Shown piece by piece: positions 1-8,367 of a DNA stretch of 37,950 nt. The notes beneath the pieces were generated by a model. It was given only the letters and a program-made list of their open reading frames with translations, did no database searches and was not told the origin of the DNA. Source of the stretch: Barthelona sp. PAP020 (taxonomy: Eukaryota > Metamonada: BaSk clade); assembly GCA_040182905.1 (NCBI GenBank), contig JARQWU010000073.1, forward strand, positions 1 to 37,950. The letters are read 5' to 3'. A program made the position numbers and the translations under genes. The stretch's first letter is position 1; each line of letters starts with the position of its first letter.

Positions 1-98
1 ACGAAGAGGAAGAAGAAGAAGACAAAGAAGAAGATGATGAGAGAACCAGAACATCTTCTGAAGCACATTTTCCAGAGTCTAATGAGATTGAAGAGTAA
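1..98 (+). CDS. 3' end of an unidentified protein with an acidic tail (partial)
   Basis: An open frame runs from base 3 to a TAA at 96-98, with no start in the window, so this is the last 31 codons of a gene cut by the left edge. It begins with a run of Glu and Asp (GAA/GAG/GAT codons) and continues into a Ser/Thr/Glu-rich tail ending in NEIEE. Acidic C-terminal tails occur on many unrelated nuclear and chaperone-type proteins, so no function can be given. The GAA/GAG repetition alone could be low-complexity DNA, but the frame stays open beyond it into mixed sequence and meets a stop followed by T-rich intergenic sequence, which favours a real coding end. Confidence 0.6.
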   Translation, partial: EEEEEEDKEEDDERTRTSSEAHFPESNEIEE

Positions 99-499
99 AA
101 AAAGAATTTTTTTTTTGTTTATTTGCAATTAGAAAGATAATTGGTTTGATTTAACTTAAAAATAGCAAGAAATTGGGAACAGATATCTTTTATTTTTTTT
201 TAAACATGTTTGATTGTTGTATAGTTCTTTTTCTTTTTTGTCCTAAAAAACAATAAATTTTGAATTTGAAGAATAAAATTTTGCGGTCAAACAATCAGGC
301 ACATTTCAATAAGGGAAATTTGGAAATTTCTATTTTAAGAAAGGAGTTCCGAAGAGATTTTGTTGATAATTTTATTGACAATTATAATCAAACCATACAT
401 AGATATAATGATTTGTTAAAAATAAAAGTTTTTGATGGTTTTTACTTGATGATTTTTTTTTGATGTTTTTTCATGTTTAATTTCATCTAAAACATTTGC
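99..499. other. Intergenic spacer, no gene seen
   Basis: This is T-rich spacer between the truncated gene and the kinase. One open stretch (260-463, plus strand) lacks an ATG start and resembles no family. I see no RNA gene. The bases just before the kinase start are rich in T and contain TTTCATC, but a core promoter cannot be defined from a single example. Confidence 0.5.
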
Positions 500-1897
500 A
501 TGACAAAGCATCAAATAGAATTGGATTTTGGAACATTGTTTCACAATCGTTGGTTGATTTTTGGTTTGATTGGGCAAGGAGCCTTTGGATCGATTTATTC
601 TGCCACTGATTTGGTATCAGAACAATTAGTAGCAATTAAATTTGAATCAACAAAAGTTAAACATTCAGTTCTATTTTGTGAAGTTTATATTCTACATTCT
701 ATGAATGGAAATCCGTTTTTTTGTGAATATATAACTTGTGGAAAGGATCCCAATTATCGATTTGTTGTTATGGAATTATTAGGACCTTCTATTAATAAAC
801 TTAAGCGTCGACAACCGAAAAAGATGTTTTCCTACAAATTAACGGGTGCTATTGGGAAACTGATGGTCAGTTCGATTGAATCCTTGCATAAAGCAGGGTT
901 CATTCATCGAGATATCAAACCTTCGAATTTTTGCATTGGAAATGGATCAAAAAGTAATCGAATATATTTGATTGACTTTGGGCTTGCTAGACCGTATTTG
1001 AATAAAGATAATACTTTGAAAGAACAAAAAGATGTTGGTGGTTTTAGAGGTACAACTAGATATGCTTCGATTAACTCCCATGATTGCCGTTCTCTTTCTA
1101 GGTGTGATGATCTTTGGAGCTTGTTTTATGTTTTAATAGAAATATCGGGAACGGAGTTGCCTTGGCATGATATTACAGACAGGGACGAAGTTGCTGAATG
1201 TAAACGAAAGTATATGGTAGATAATACGATTTCTAACCTACCTGTACAATTTTCTTTATTTTTGGAACACCTATTGAGTTTGAAGTTTGAAGATTGCCCA
1301 GATTATGAATTTTTGAAAGATTTGATGAAAGAGTTATCTTTAGTTAACGCAGATGACCGTGCCACAAGTTCTCCATCCTATGATACAATCAGTTCAACAA
1401 GTGTATATCATAACCTTAACAGAAAACAATCATCTGCCACTGTTTTTTCCTCCAGTGAAAATGGACCGGATGCTAAGAATACGATTGAAGTATTAAATCC
1501 AATCTTAGAGGTAGATGATGATCGAGAAATGTCAGTCGATGTTGTTTGTAAAGATCAAGAAGAGTTTAATGATGGGAATAGAAAAATTGACGCGTATTCC
1601 AGTGCTCTCGACAGTGTGAACTTAAGTATTTCCAATTATAATGCTGTTGAAGGGAATATAACGCCTAGTTTGACTGTTACAAATTCGAATTTGGTATATA
1701 ATCCTTCTATATGTCTTTCTTCCTCAGGAATCGATAACGAATTGGGTTTATCTCAAGAACTTGGAAATGATTTGAACAAATTCACCAAAGTGTCAACACC
1801 TGTTGTTCAGTGCGATGGTGATCCCAGCGTTTTTTTCTTTCCAGAGAAAAGTAAAGATGACGGCAACAAATGTTGTTGTTGTTGTTGTGTCATGTGA
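500..1897 (+). CDS. CK1-superfamily Ser/Thr kinase, TTBK-like, with poly-Cys CaaX tail
   Basis: 465 aa. The kinase domain fills about residues 15-290: glycine loop GQGAFG (25-30), VAIK lysine (K47), catalytic loop HRDIKPSN (H136 to N143), DFG (D159), and the CK1-superfamily segment FRGTTRYASINSH in place of an APE motif. The following DDLWSLFY is the form found in tau-tubulin kinases; ordinary CK1 usually has DDLESLGY. About 165 residues of Ser/Asn/Thr-rich, probably disordered tail follow. The protein ends in six cysteines and then VM, so the last four residues CCVM fit a CaaX box. Terminal Met favours farnesylation, and the neighbouring cysteines could be palmitoylated. The inference is a membrane-tethered kinase. 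The ATG at 500 is the first in frame and sits just ahead of the domain. Substrates are unknown. Confidence 0.9.
   Translation: MTKHQIELDFGTLFHNRWLIFGLIGQGAFGSIYSATDLVSEQLVAIKFESTKVKHSVLFCEVYILHSMNGNPFFCEYITCGKDPNYRFVVMELLGPSINKLKRRQPKKMFSYKLTGAIGKLMVSSIESLHKAGFIHRDIKPSNFCIGNGSKSNRIYLIDFGLARPYLNKDNTLKEQKDVGGFRGTTRYASINSHDCRSLSRCDDLWSLFYVLIEISGTELPWHDITDRDEVAECKRKYMVDNTISNLPVQFSLFLEHLLSLKFEDCPDYEFLKDLMKELSLVNADDRATSSPSYDTISSTSVYHNLNRKQSSATVFSSSENGPDAKNTIEVLNPILEVDDDREMSVDVVCKDQEEFNDGNRKIDAYSSALDSVNLSISNYNAVEGNITPSLTVTNSNLVYNPSICLSSSGIDNELGLSQELGNDLNKFTKVSTPVVQCDGDPSVFFFPEKSKDDGNKCCCCCCVM
1871..1888 (+). repeat. (TGT)6 microsatellite encoding six Cys before the CaaX end
   Basis: Six consecutive TGT codons lie directly upstream of GTC ATG TGA in the kinase gene. 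A trinucleotide run can change copy number by slippage without breaking the frame, so the number of cysteines next to the CaaX box may vary between strains. Confidence 0.85.
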
Positions 1898-2235
1898 TTG
1901 GCGAAATAAAATTTTTGAACATCAAAGTGTGAGCTATTTTTGAATAATGAATTTCCTAAATTCAAAGCAACAAAGCAGTTTTTATTATTCCTTCATCTTT
2001 TGTTCGCAATTCTTTGTGTTGTAAAGTTTTTTTAGTTTTTTCTTTTTAATTTGTAAATTCCAAAACTAAAAAATGGAATCAACAGAACTATCAATTTTTT
2101 TTTTTGTGAAACATGTGTAAAAGTTTTTAATTGTTGCACATATCAACAAACAACAAGGTCTATAATGATATAAAATTCTTTCTAAAGTGAAAAAAGTAAA
2201 AAAAAAAACACTTCTTTTATCCGTAAAAAAAAACC
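1898..2235. other. Convergent intergenic spacer, no gene seen
   Basis: T- and A-rich spacer between the 3' ends of the kinase (plus) and the hypothetical gene (minus). It holds AATAAA-like sequence shortly after the kinase stop and several homopolymer runs. No open frame or structured element stands out. Confidence 0.5.
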
Positions 2236-3123
2236 CTAAAAATCATTGAATATTGAACTTTCAACAAACAATTCATCATCATCTTCAATAAAATCCTCTT
2301 CATTATTGCTAATACAATCAAAAACGTTTGAAAAGCTTTCAGTTTTTGTTGAAATTTCTTTCATTTTTTCAAACCATTCTAATTTTAGTATAATAGGCAA
2401 TCCACTGATTTCAATAACATTAATATTTTTTAACTCACTGCTATTTTCGAACCACATGACCAATTGCTTGAATTTCCTCTTTCCCAAAGTCGTATACTCA
2501 TCATCAAAGCCAAATACTAGAACTTTACTGTCACTAACATTTGGAACATGTAATTCATTCAAAATACTCCAAAGAACACAATATTGAGTCAAACTATTTC
2601 CGTAAGCAAAAATAAAATCAAAAACTCGAATTTTTTTAAGATATAGCAGTTCAAATAGTTCAATTAAGGTATTTTTAACAATAATTGGATTGAATTTATT
2701 TTTTTTGACGGGCTCAATTTGTGTTGCTAAAAGATTTTGAGTCTCTTTCATGGACGAATTTCTTCTATTTACCTTTCGTTTGGTTTTTTCAATTAAAGTT
2801 TCAGTTGGTTCATAGAATTCAGTTAATTTGGGTATGAATTCAAACAAATTGAAAAAATTATAAGTTGCATCCTTTATATCAAATCCACTTGAACGATTCT
2901 CATCACTATCAGTTGGATTATGATATTTGATTTTCATGTATCCTTGAAATCTTTTCTGCAATTCATCTTCCTTATTTAGAGAATCAATTTTTCTTTTCTC
3001 AATTTTTAAAACATTTTGCCATTTTTCATTTTGCCCAATAATTTCATTTAAGTCATGTAAATCCTTATCTTTTTCATTCATAAATTTTTTAAACCAAAAA
3101 AAAATTCTTCTTCTTTTCATCAT
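2236..3123 (-). CDS. Hypothetical protein, 295 aa
   Basis: I do not recognise this protein. The start is the first of two adjacent ATGs (3123, 3120); any upstream extension would need a GTG. The N-terminal third is lysine-rich and helical, with no clear hydrophobic segment. Residues of about 160-260 look like a compact alpha/beta domain: two hydrophobic strand-like segments (RVFDFIFAYGNS and DSKVLVFGF) with helices between. This is loosely reminiscent of Rossmann-type or SRR1-like folds, but no signature motif is present. The C-terminus is acidic (EEDFIEDDDE). It is transcribed divergently from P2, 136 bp away. Codon use matches its neighbours. Confidence 0.7.
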   Translation of the reverse strand: MMKRRRIFFWFKKFMNEKDKDLHDLNEIIGQNEKWQNVLKIEKRKIDSLNKEDELQKRFQGYMKIKYHNPTDSDENRSSGFDIKDATYNFFNLFEFIPKLTEFYEPTETLIEKTKRKVNRRNSSMKETQNLLATQIEPVKKNKFNPIIVKNTLIELFELLYLKKIRVFDFIFAYGNSLTQYCVLWSILNELHVPNVSDSKVLVFGFDDEYTTLGKRKFKQLVMWFENSSELKNINVIEISGLPIILKLEWFEKMKEISTKTESFSNVFDCISNNEEDFIEDDDELFVESSIFNDF

Positions 3124-3259
3124 TGAATACACATAATTATATCATGTTTATCATTTATACCTTGAATAATGAAATAATGGGTGGTTTTTGATTGTTAAAA
3201 AAACCACTTCAAAAGTTCAAAAAAATTCACAAAAAATTATTCCTTTTCACGTTTTTTTA

Positions 3260-3580
3260 ATGAAACACGCTGCTGCATTTCTTTTATGTACCCTTGGTGG
3301 TAACTTAACACCCTCTAAACAAGACATTCTTGCCGTTCTTGAATCTGTTGGTTGCGATTCCAACGAAGACATGATTGAACTTATTCTGAACAATGTTGAA
3401 GGAAAGTCAGTTGAAGAAATTATTGCCCTTGGAAATCAAAAGATGGCAACTATTTCTGCTGGTGCTGCTTCTACTGGTTCTGCCGCTGCTGTTCAAGAAT
3501 CCAAGGAAGAAGTCGCTGCTGAAGAGGAAGAAGAAGAAGAAGAGGAGTCCAGTGATGATTTCGGTATTGGTTTCCTTTAA
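3260..3580 (+). CDS. RPLP2: 60S acidic ribosomal protein P2
   Basis: 106 aa, normal for P1/P2 stalk proteins, which recruit and activate elongation factors on the large ribosomal subunit. The N-terminal helical dimerisation domain starts MKHAAAFLLCTLGGN, and the LGGN turn with the following SVGCDSNED matches P2 rather than P1. An Ala/Gly-rich hinge (SAGAASTGSAAA) and a Glu run follow. The C-terminus is SSDDFGIGFL, where the eukaryotic consensus is SDDDMGFGLFD, so the end is shortened and lacks the final acidic residue. The ATG at 3260 is chosen because the family begins right there; in-frame upstream sequence has no ATG. It converges on the RFC gene. Confidence 0.93.
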   Translation: MKHAAAFLLCTLGGNLTPSKQDILAVLESVGCDSNEDMIELILNNVEGKSVEEIIALGNQKMATISAGAASTGSAAAVQESKEEVAAEEEEEEEEESSDDFGIGFL

Positions 3581-3811
3581 ATAAGTTGAAGTCATTTTCA
3601 TTGGTTAAATTTCCCGGCGTTAAAGAAGTGGTTCATTAATAAACTTTTATTCTTTTATTTTTTGTTTTTGGTTTTTTAGAATCAAGAATTAAATTATTTT
3701 AACTGTCCAGTGCCATTTTGATTTTTTTTCGATTTGCATTCATGTAAAATCACAAACTTATATTGCTGTATGAAAATGAACAAACAAAGGAAAAAAATAA
3801 AAGAAAGCTTT

Positions 3812-4804
3812 TTATGTGTTAACTTCATATAAATTAAACAACGATTGTCCAAAACGAAGCCATTGTAATCTTTCATCCGCGCCATCGGTTAAAGCCTCAT
3901 CAATTTCTCCCAAAACCAGTAAAAACTTTGCAATTTTTTTGTCATCCGTATTGAAAAGAATTTCATCATTTTCAACACTTTCAACAAATGCTTGTAAGAC
4001 TAAAGACAAGGAAAAGCCTTGTAAACGGTACGATTCAACGATAGAAAACACATCAAGTTGTGTATTGTTCCTCAAATTTTGCACCATATCAAGAACTTTT
4101 TCCTGAGGAAATGAACCACTTAATTCAAAAATAACTTCTGGAGTAATATTGGACAAAGTTGAACTAATTTGTAAATATGTGACAGCTTGTCTCATATCTC
4201 CATGAGACACGTCAATTAATGTGTCAAAGTGTTCTTTTTGCAAATTCACGTTTTCCTTTAAAGCAATTTCCTGCAATTTAGAAAACATAGATTCTCTTGG
4301 CAAAGGAGAAAATCTGAATTTTGCACAACGACTAGCAATTGGAGGAATAATTTTGGAAACATAATTACAAATGAAACAAAATCTGGTGATGGTTGAATAT
4401 TTTTCAATTATTCTTCTCAAAGCATTTTGAGCATCGTGAGTCATTGCATCAGCTTCATCCAAAATAACAATTTTAAAAGGAGGACAAGGATGTGATTTTA
4501 CAGGACTACTTAATGCAGTTTGAGCAAAATCTTTTATTTTTGTTCGAACAACAGCAATCCCTCTTTCATCTGAAGCATTCAATTCTAATACACGTTTAGA
4601 TCTTAAAGGTCCAAACAATTCTCTACATAAAGCATTTATAGCCGATGTTTTACCTGTTCCTGGAGGTCCATAAAATAATAAATGTTGCAAATTATTTTGA
4701 TTGATGGCATTTTTTAATGATCTAACAACTTCATCTTGATGAGCAATATCATCTAACTTCTTTGGACGATGTTTTCCCACCCAAGGATCGTTTTCTCGTG
4801 ACAT
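3812..4804 (-). CDS. RFC4: Replication factor C small subunit (human RFC4 / yeast Rfc2 type)
   Basis: 330 aa, full length for a small clamp-loader subunit. RFC uses ATP to load PCNA on primer-template junctions. Visible elements in order: RFC box PWVGKHRPK near the N-terminus, Walker A GPPGTGKT (46-53), ELNASDERGI, Walker B DEAD (116-119), the arginine-finger SRC motif (158-160) followed by KFRF, and a C-terminal collar with DGADERLQ near residue 315. The segments CPPFKIVILDEAD and FCFICNYVSKII match the human RFC4 / yeast Rfc2 subfamily better than other RFC subunits. The ATG at 4804 begins immediately before the RFC box. The gamma-tubulin complex gene is divergent, 298 bp away. Confidence 0.92.
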   Translation of the reverse strand: MSRENDPWVGKHRPKKLDDIAHQDEVVRSLKNAINQNNLQHLLFYGPPGTGKTSAINALCRELFGPLRSKRVLELNASDERGIAVVRTKIKDFAQTALSSPVKSHPCPPFKIVILDEADAMTHDAQNALRRIIEKYSTITRFCFICNYVSKIIPPIASRCAKFRFSPLPRESMFSKLQEIALKENVNLQKEHFDTLIDVSHGDMRQAVTYLQISSTLSNITPEVIFELSGSFPQEKVLDMVQNLRNNTQLDVFSIVESYRLQGFSLSLVLQAFVESVENDEILFNTDDKKIAKFLLVLGEIDEALTDGADERLQWLRFGQSLFNLYEVNT

Positions 4805-5102
4805 AAGAAAAATAAAGAAAAATCGATATAATTTTTATATTCTCATAAAATTTGTGATCTAATTGCTATCAATTTCATATTGTACTCTATTTTATTCAAA
4901 AAATCAATGCTATAACTGAATATTTTCCTTTTGGCAAATTTTCACTTGTTCTTTTGAATCAAAAGGTGAATTAAAAGCAGAAATAAAATGTAATATTATT
5001 TTATTTTCCAAATAAGCATTGAAAATTGATAATTTCATAAAAAGAAGCCCATCATTTTTGTTTTTGTTTTAGCTTCAATTTTCGTTATTTTTTTGGATAG
5101 AA

Positions 5103-8063
5103 ATGAATTTTGAAGTATCTGTTGAAGATTTATTGTACACTTTAACATTGGCGACTTTAAAAAGACGATGCATTGACTTTGATGAAAATGATTTAAACAG
5201 CATTTATCATAATGTTGAAGACATCTTGACATTATCTTTAGATCCTTATGATATAGATTCTGATTCATTGATAGACATGAATTGTATTGTGTTAAGACAT
5301 TCAACGAATGATATCAAAAAGCCAATATATTTTAAAAAGATTTCTTATGAATTAATAAACGATTTTGGCAATACTTATAAAGATATTATCTATATTTTGA
5401 GTCAATTGTCAAATTATCATAGTCGAAACATTACTCCTCAGGTTTCCAAAGTTGATAAACAAAAAAGAAAGGAATATAAACCCAAACCACGTGTATTAAA
5501 TGGTGGAATGAAAGAAATAAAGAATGTTGATGTTTCAGTTGATGTTAGCTTTGAACAACGTGTTGTACGAGAGGTGATTGAAGCTATGCGAGGAAATGAG
5601 ACCAAAAGATTGCATCGAAATAAAGATTTGGTTTCTGAATGGGTAATTGAAGGGGAAGAATTTCATAAAGGCCAAATTCAAATAATAAAAGAGATTTTAG
5701 CAAAGACTGAACATATTGGTCAAGTTAATAAGAGCATTTTTGATCACACAAAGATGGAAGGTATTTACAATCAAGCATTATTCAGTTCTTTATGGGAAAA
5801 TGTTTGTAAAAAGCAATTAAATGTGACTAATTTGATTGAAACTCGAATTTATGATGAAGAGCAAACTGTTACTTTATTATCATTACATTCAAAGTTTCTA
5901 CCGATTTTTAACACTGTTGATTGTGTTAAAAGCATTTTAAACGTAGTTGAGAATGTTTCTATTGAATCAAAAGAGTTGAAAAGAGATATTTTATCTGAGT
6001 TAATTGAAATATGTAAAACAGGCAATTCTGTTCATTTTTCAATTTACAAAACTATTTTTGAGAGTTGTATGGTGCCCTTTTTTGACTGGACGATCAATTT
6101 TTTGAAGTATGGAGAGTTTGTTGATACTAATTTGGAATATTTTGTTCAGCAGAATTTGAAGGAAACAAGAGACATCTGGAATAACAGATTTAGAATTGTC
6201 GAAGGAAATGTCCCTATTTTTTTTCTTGATTTAAAAGCTGATTCAAAAGGAAAAGTTATTGTTTCAGAAGTAGGACAAAAAATATTGTTATTGGGGAAAA
6301 CTGTGTATTTTATACGAAAATGTTGTAGTTTTGACAGTTTTGAGAACAAATTTGACACTGAAAAATTGATTTCTTGTTTTTTCATGAAAGACGATTTTAC
6401 TAAGGTATCTAATCATTTGATTGAATTTTTATTACAAATGGAAACTCATGTGAACGAGGTTATTCATGACCAATTGTTTAAAAAGTATAACTTTCTTCAA
6501 CATCTACAAAACGTTAAGAAATTTTTGTTATTAGAGCAAGGAGACTTTATTTTAAGTCTTTATGAACATTATAGTAATATGAGTGGTGATGTATTGACAG
6601 CTACAGGTGAATATTTTAAAGCATGTTACAGGGATTGTTTCAAGAACATGACGATTCAACAACAAGATCGAGTATTGGATTATTTAGCTATTAAAGTTGT
6701 TGGAAATGAAAAAAAGATCAATGTTGATACCATTACTCTATCGTATGATGTTTTTGATAATACAGCCATATCTACCATATTGAATGGAGATATAATGGTC
6801 AAATATTCAAAAATATTTTTATTTCTGTTTAGATTGACCAAATATCACATTAAATTTTCACAAAGATGGACATATCAAAGAAAGTTAGGAGTCTTTATCG
6901 AACGTAGTATGAAAATGTTTGAAGAATTAAAGAAATTGTCGAGATTGGATTTGCCTGGATTTGAAGATGGATCATTATCAGTTTTGAGTGAAAAAGGAAA
7001 AAAGATACATAAATCATTAGTTTTTTCATCAACTAATTTAAGAAGTTCTTATGGTAAATATCAAATGTTATTCAATATATTATTACAATTCTTCAACAAT
7101 GATATCATAAATCCGAGGTATAATGAATTTCTAGCAGATTTGTCGAAACATCCTAATTTAGATACAATAATCATGAAACATAACGATTTTGTCAATTCAT
7201 TGATTTCAAGAATGTATTTAACAAAGAATAAAGATGGTGGTATGAATGATTTCCAATTACAATTGAATAAATTATTGGATCTGGCTGAAGATCTATTAAA
7301 GAAATCAGAATGGTTATTCAATCACACAACAAAATGCTCAATCGGAATGATTAAATTGATGAGATTATTGAAAGCATGTATGGATGGTCATATGGACTTA
7401 GAGATTAATTGGGAACATTGTTTAAAGAAAAAGAATGAATTAATGGCATTATTCGATGAATTTTTGAGTGTTCAAAAAAAAGATGTTTACAGTTGTTTAT
7501 GGGATAACAAAGGAAGAACAGATGTCAATCTTGTCGAATTTTATACTTTATTGACTAAAGAAGAATATGAAGATATTGGTGATCGAATTCTGTTGCAATT
7601 AAATTTTAACAATTATTATTCCACTTCAGTTAATGTTTCAAAAACAAAAGAAATAAACGAGATAGAATCAGGAGAATTTATTCAAGGAGTATTTGAAACA
7701 GAAAGAACTGAAGAAAAAATTTCTTTCAAAAATAAGTCTGAAGTTTTGAAAAACCTGAAAAAAATCAAGTCCAATGATGAGTTTGTATCAGAAGTGAAAA
7801 AAGAAAAAGAACCAGTGCCTGTTATTGAAGATGAAATAAGTTTAGCTAATGATTCAAATAAACAATATTCGATCAGTTCTGTTATTAAAACAAGAATAAA
7901 AGAAAAAGAAAAAGATGATGAACAAAAGAATCTCTCAATTTTCAATGTTACACAAAAACCTGAACTAACTTCAACAGAATTTTTTAAAATAGATACAGAA
8001 CCTACATCCAAGAAGTTTAGTGATTTGAGAAGAAGAATTCAAAATTTGAACTTGAAAAAATAA
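5103..8063 (+). CDS. Gamma-tubulin complex component (GCP/Spc97-98 family)
   Basis: 986 aa. GCP proteins bundle laterally and bind gamma-tubulin to nucleate microtubules. The GRIP1-like part is best seen at about residues 300-405: SVHFSIYKTIFESCMVPFF, a WTINFLKYGEFVD segment, then VPIFFLDL and GQKILLLGKTVYFIRKCC. This is the W...L..G...D and IL..GK.....R.C pattern of the family. A GRIP2-like helical region follows to about residue 840, including LLQFFNNDIINPRY and the LLDLAEDLLKKSEWLF helix. The last 140 residues are a charged, low-complexity tail ending RRRIQNLNLKK. Divergence and length suggest a GCP4/5/6-type accessory subunit rather than GCP2 or GCP3, but the subtype is unresolved. Confidence 0.75.
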   Translation: MNFEVSVEDLLYTLTLATLKRRCIDFDENDLNSIYHNVEDILTLSLDPYDIDSDSLIDMNCIVLRHSTNDIKKPIYFKKISYELINDFGNTYKDIIYILSQLSNYHSRNITPQVSKVDKQKRKEYKPKPRVLNGGMKEIKNVDVSVDVSFEQRVVREVIEAMRGNETKRLHRNKDLVSEWVIEGEEFHKGQIQIIKEILAKTEHIGQVNKSIFDHTKMEGIYNQALFSSLWENVCKKQLNVTNLIETRIYDEEQTVTLLSLHSKFLPIFNTVDCVKSILNVVENVSIESKELKRDILSELIEICKTGNSVHFSIYKTIFESCMVPFFDWTINFLKYGEFVDTNLEYFVQQNLKETRDIWNNRFRIVEGNVPIFFLDLKADSKGKVIVSEVGQKILLLGKTVYFIRKCCSFDSFENKFDTEKLISCFFMKDDFTKVSNHLIEFLLQMETHVNEVIHDQLFKKYNFLQHLQNVKKFLLLEQGDFILSLYEHYSNMSGDVLTATGEYFKACYRDCFKNMTIQQQDRVLDYLAIKVVGNEKKINVDTITLSYDVFDNTAISTILNGDIMVKYSKIFLFLFRLTKYHIKFSQRWTYQRKLGVFIERSMKMFEELKKLSRLDLPGFEDGSLSVLSEKGKKIHKSLVFSSTNLRSSYGKYQMLFNILLQFFNNDIINPRYNEFLADLSKHPNLDTIIMKHNDFVNSLISRMYLTKNKDGGMNDFQLQLNKLLDLAEDLLKKSEWLFNHTTKCSIGMIKLMRLLKACMDGHMDLEINWEHCLKKKNELMALFDEFLSVQKKDVYSCLWDNKGRTDVNLVEFYTLLTKEEYEDIGDRILLQLNFNNYYSTSVNVSKTKEINEIESGEFIQGVFETERTEEKISFKNKSEVLKNLKKIKSNDEFVSEVKKEKEPVPVIEDEISLANDSNKQYSISSVIKTRIKEKEKDDEQKNLSIFNVTQKPELTSTEFFKIDTEPTSKKFSDLRRRIQNLNLKK

Positions 8064-8367
8064 CGTTTCAGATTTCAATCTTTCATTTTGTGTATAAAAA
8101 ACCTTGTTTTGTTATTATTATTTGTAAGCATTATAATCATAGCTTTCATAATATTATAATAATTATTCACTACTCCATAGTTTTACAATTGTGAAGAAAT
8201 TGTTTTGATTTTCATTTCTTGTTTGATTTTCCATTTTTTATTTTTTGGTTTTGCTATTTTAAATTGATTAATAATTATAAAATAAAAGTTGATGATTTAT
8301 TTCCCAATGGATTAAATTTCTCTCTTTGGTTTTGAAAAATTTCTATTTTTTTTTTTTCATTCATCCC
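8064..8367. other. Intergenic spacer, no gene seen
   Basis: This spacer is between two tandem plus-strand genes and is dominated by A/T runs. A long T tract (about 8345-8358) followed by TTCATTCATCCC lies immediately before the ATG of the WD-repeat gene. No RNA gene or extra open frame is supported. Confidence 0.5.

Noticed and set aside
260-463. 67-codon plus-strand open frame upstream of the kinase
   Set aside because: No ATG start, no recognisable family, and T-rich spacer composition.
3694-3885. 63-codon minus-strand frame at the 3' end of the RFC gene
   Set aside because: It lies out of frame over the end of the strongly supported RFC gene and into spacer.
7955-7980. Acceptor-like CTAAC...CAG within the gamma-tubulin complex gene
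   Set aside because: The frame is open on both sides and no donor is needed; it encodes ordinary tail residues.
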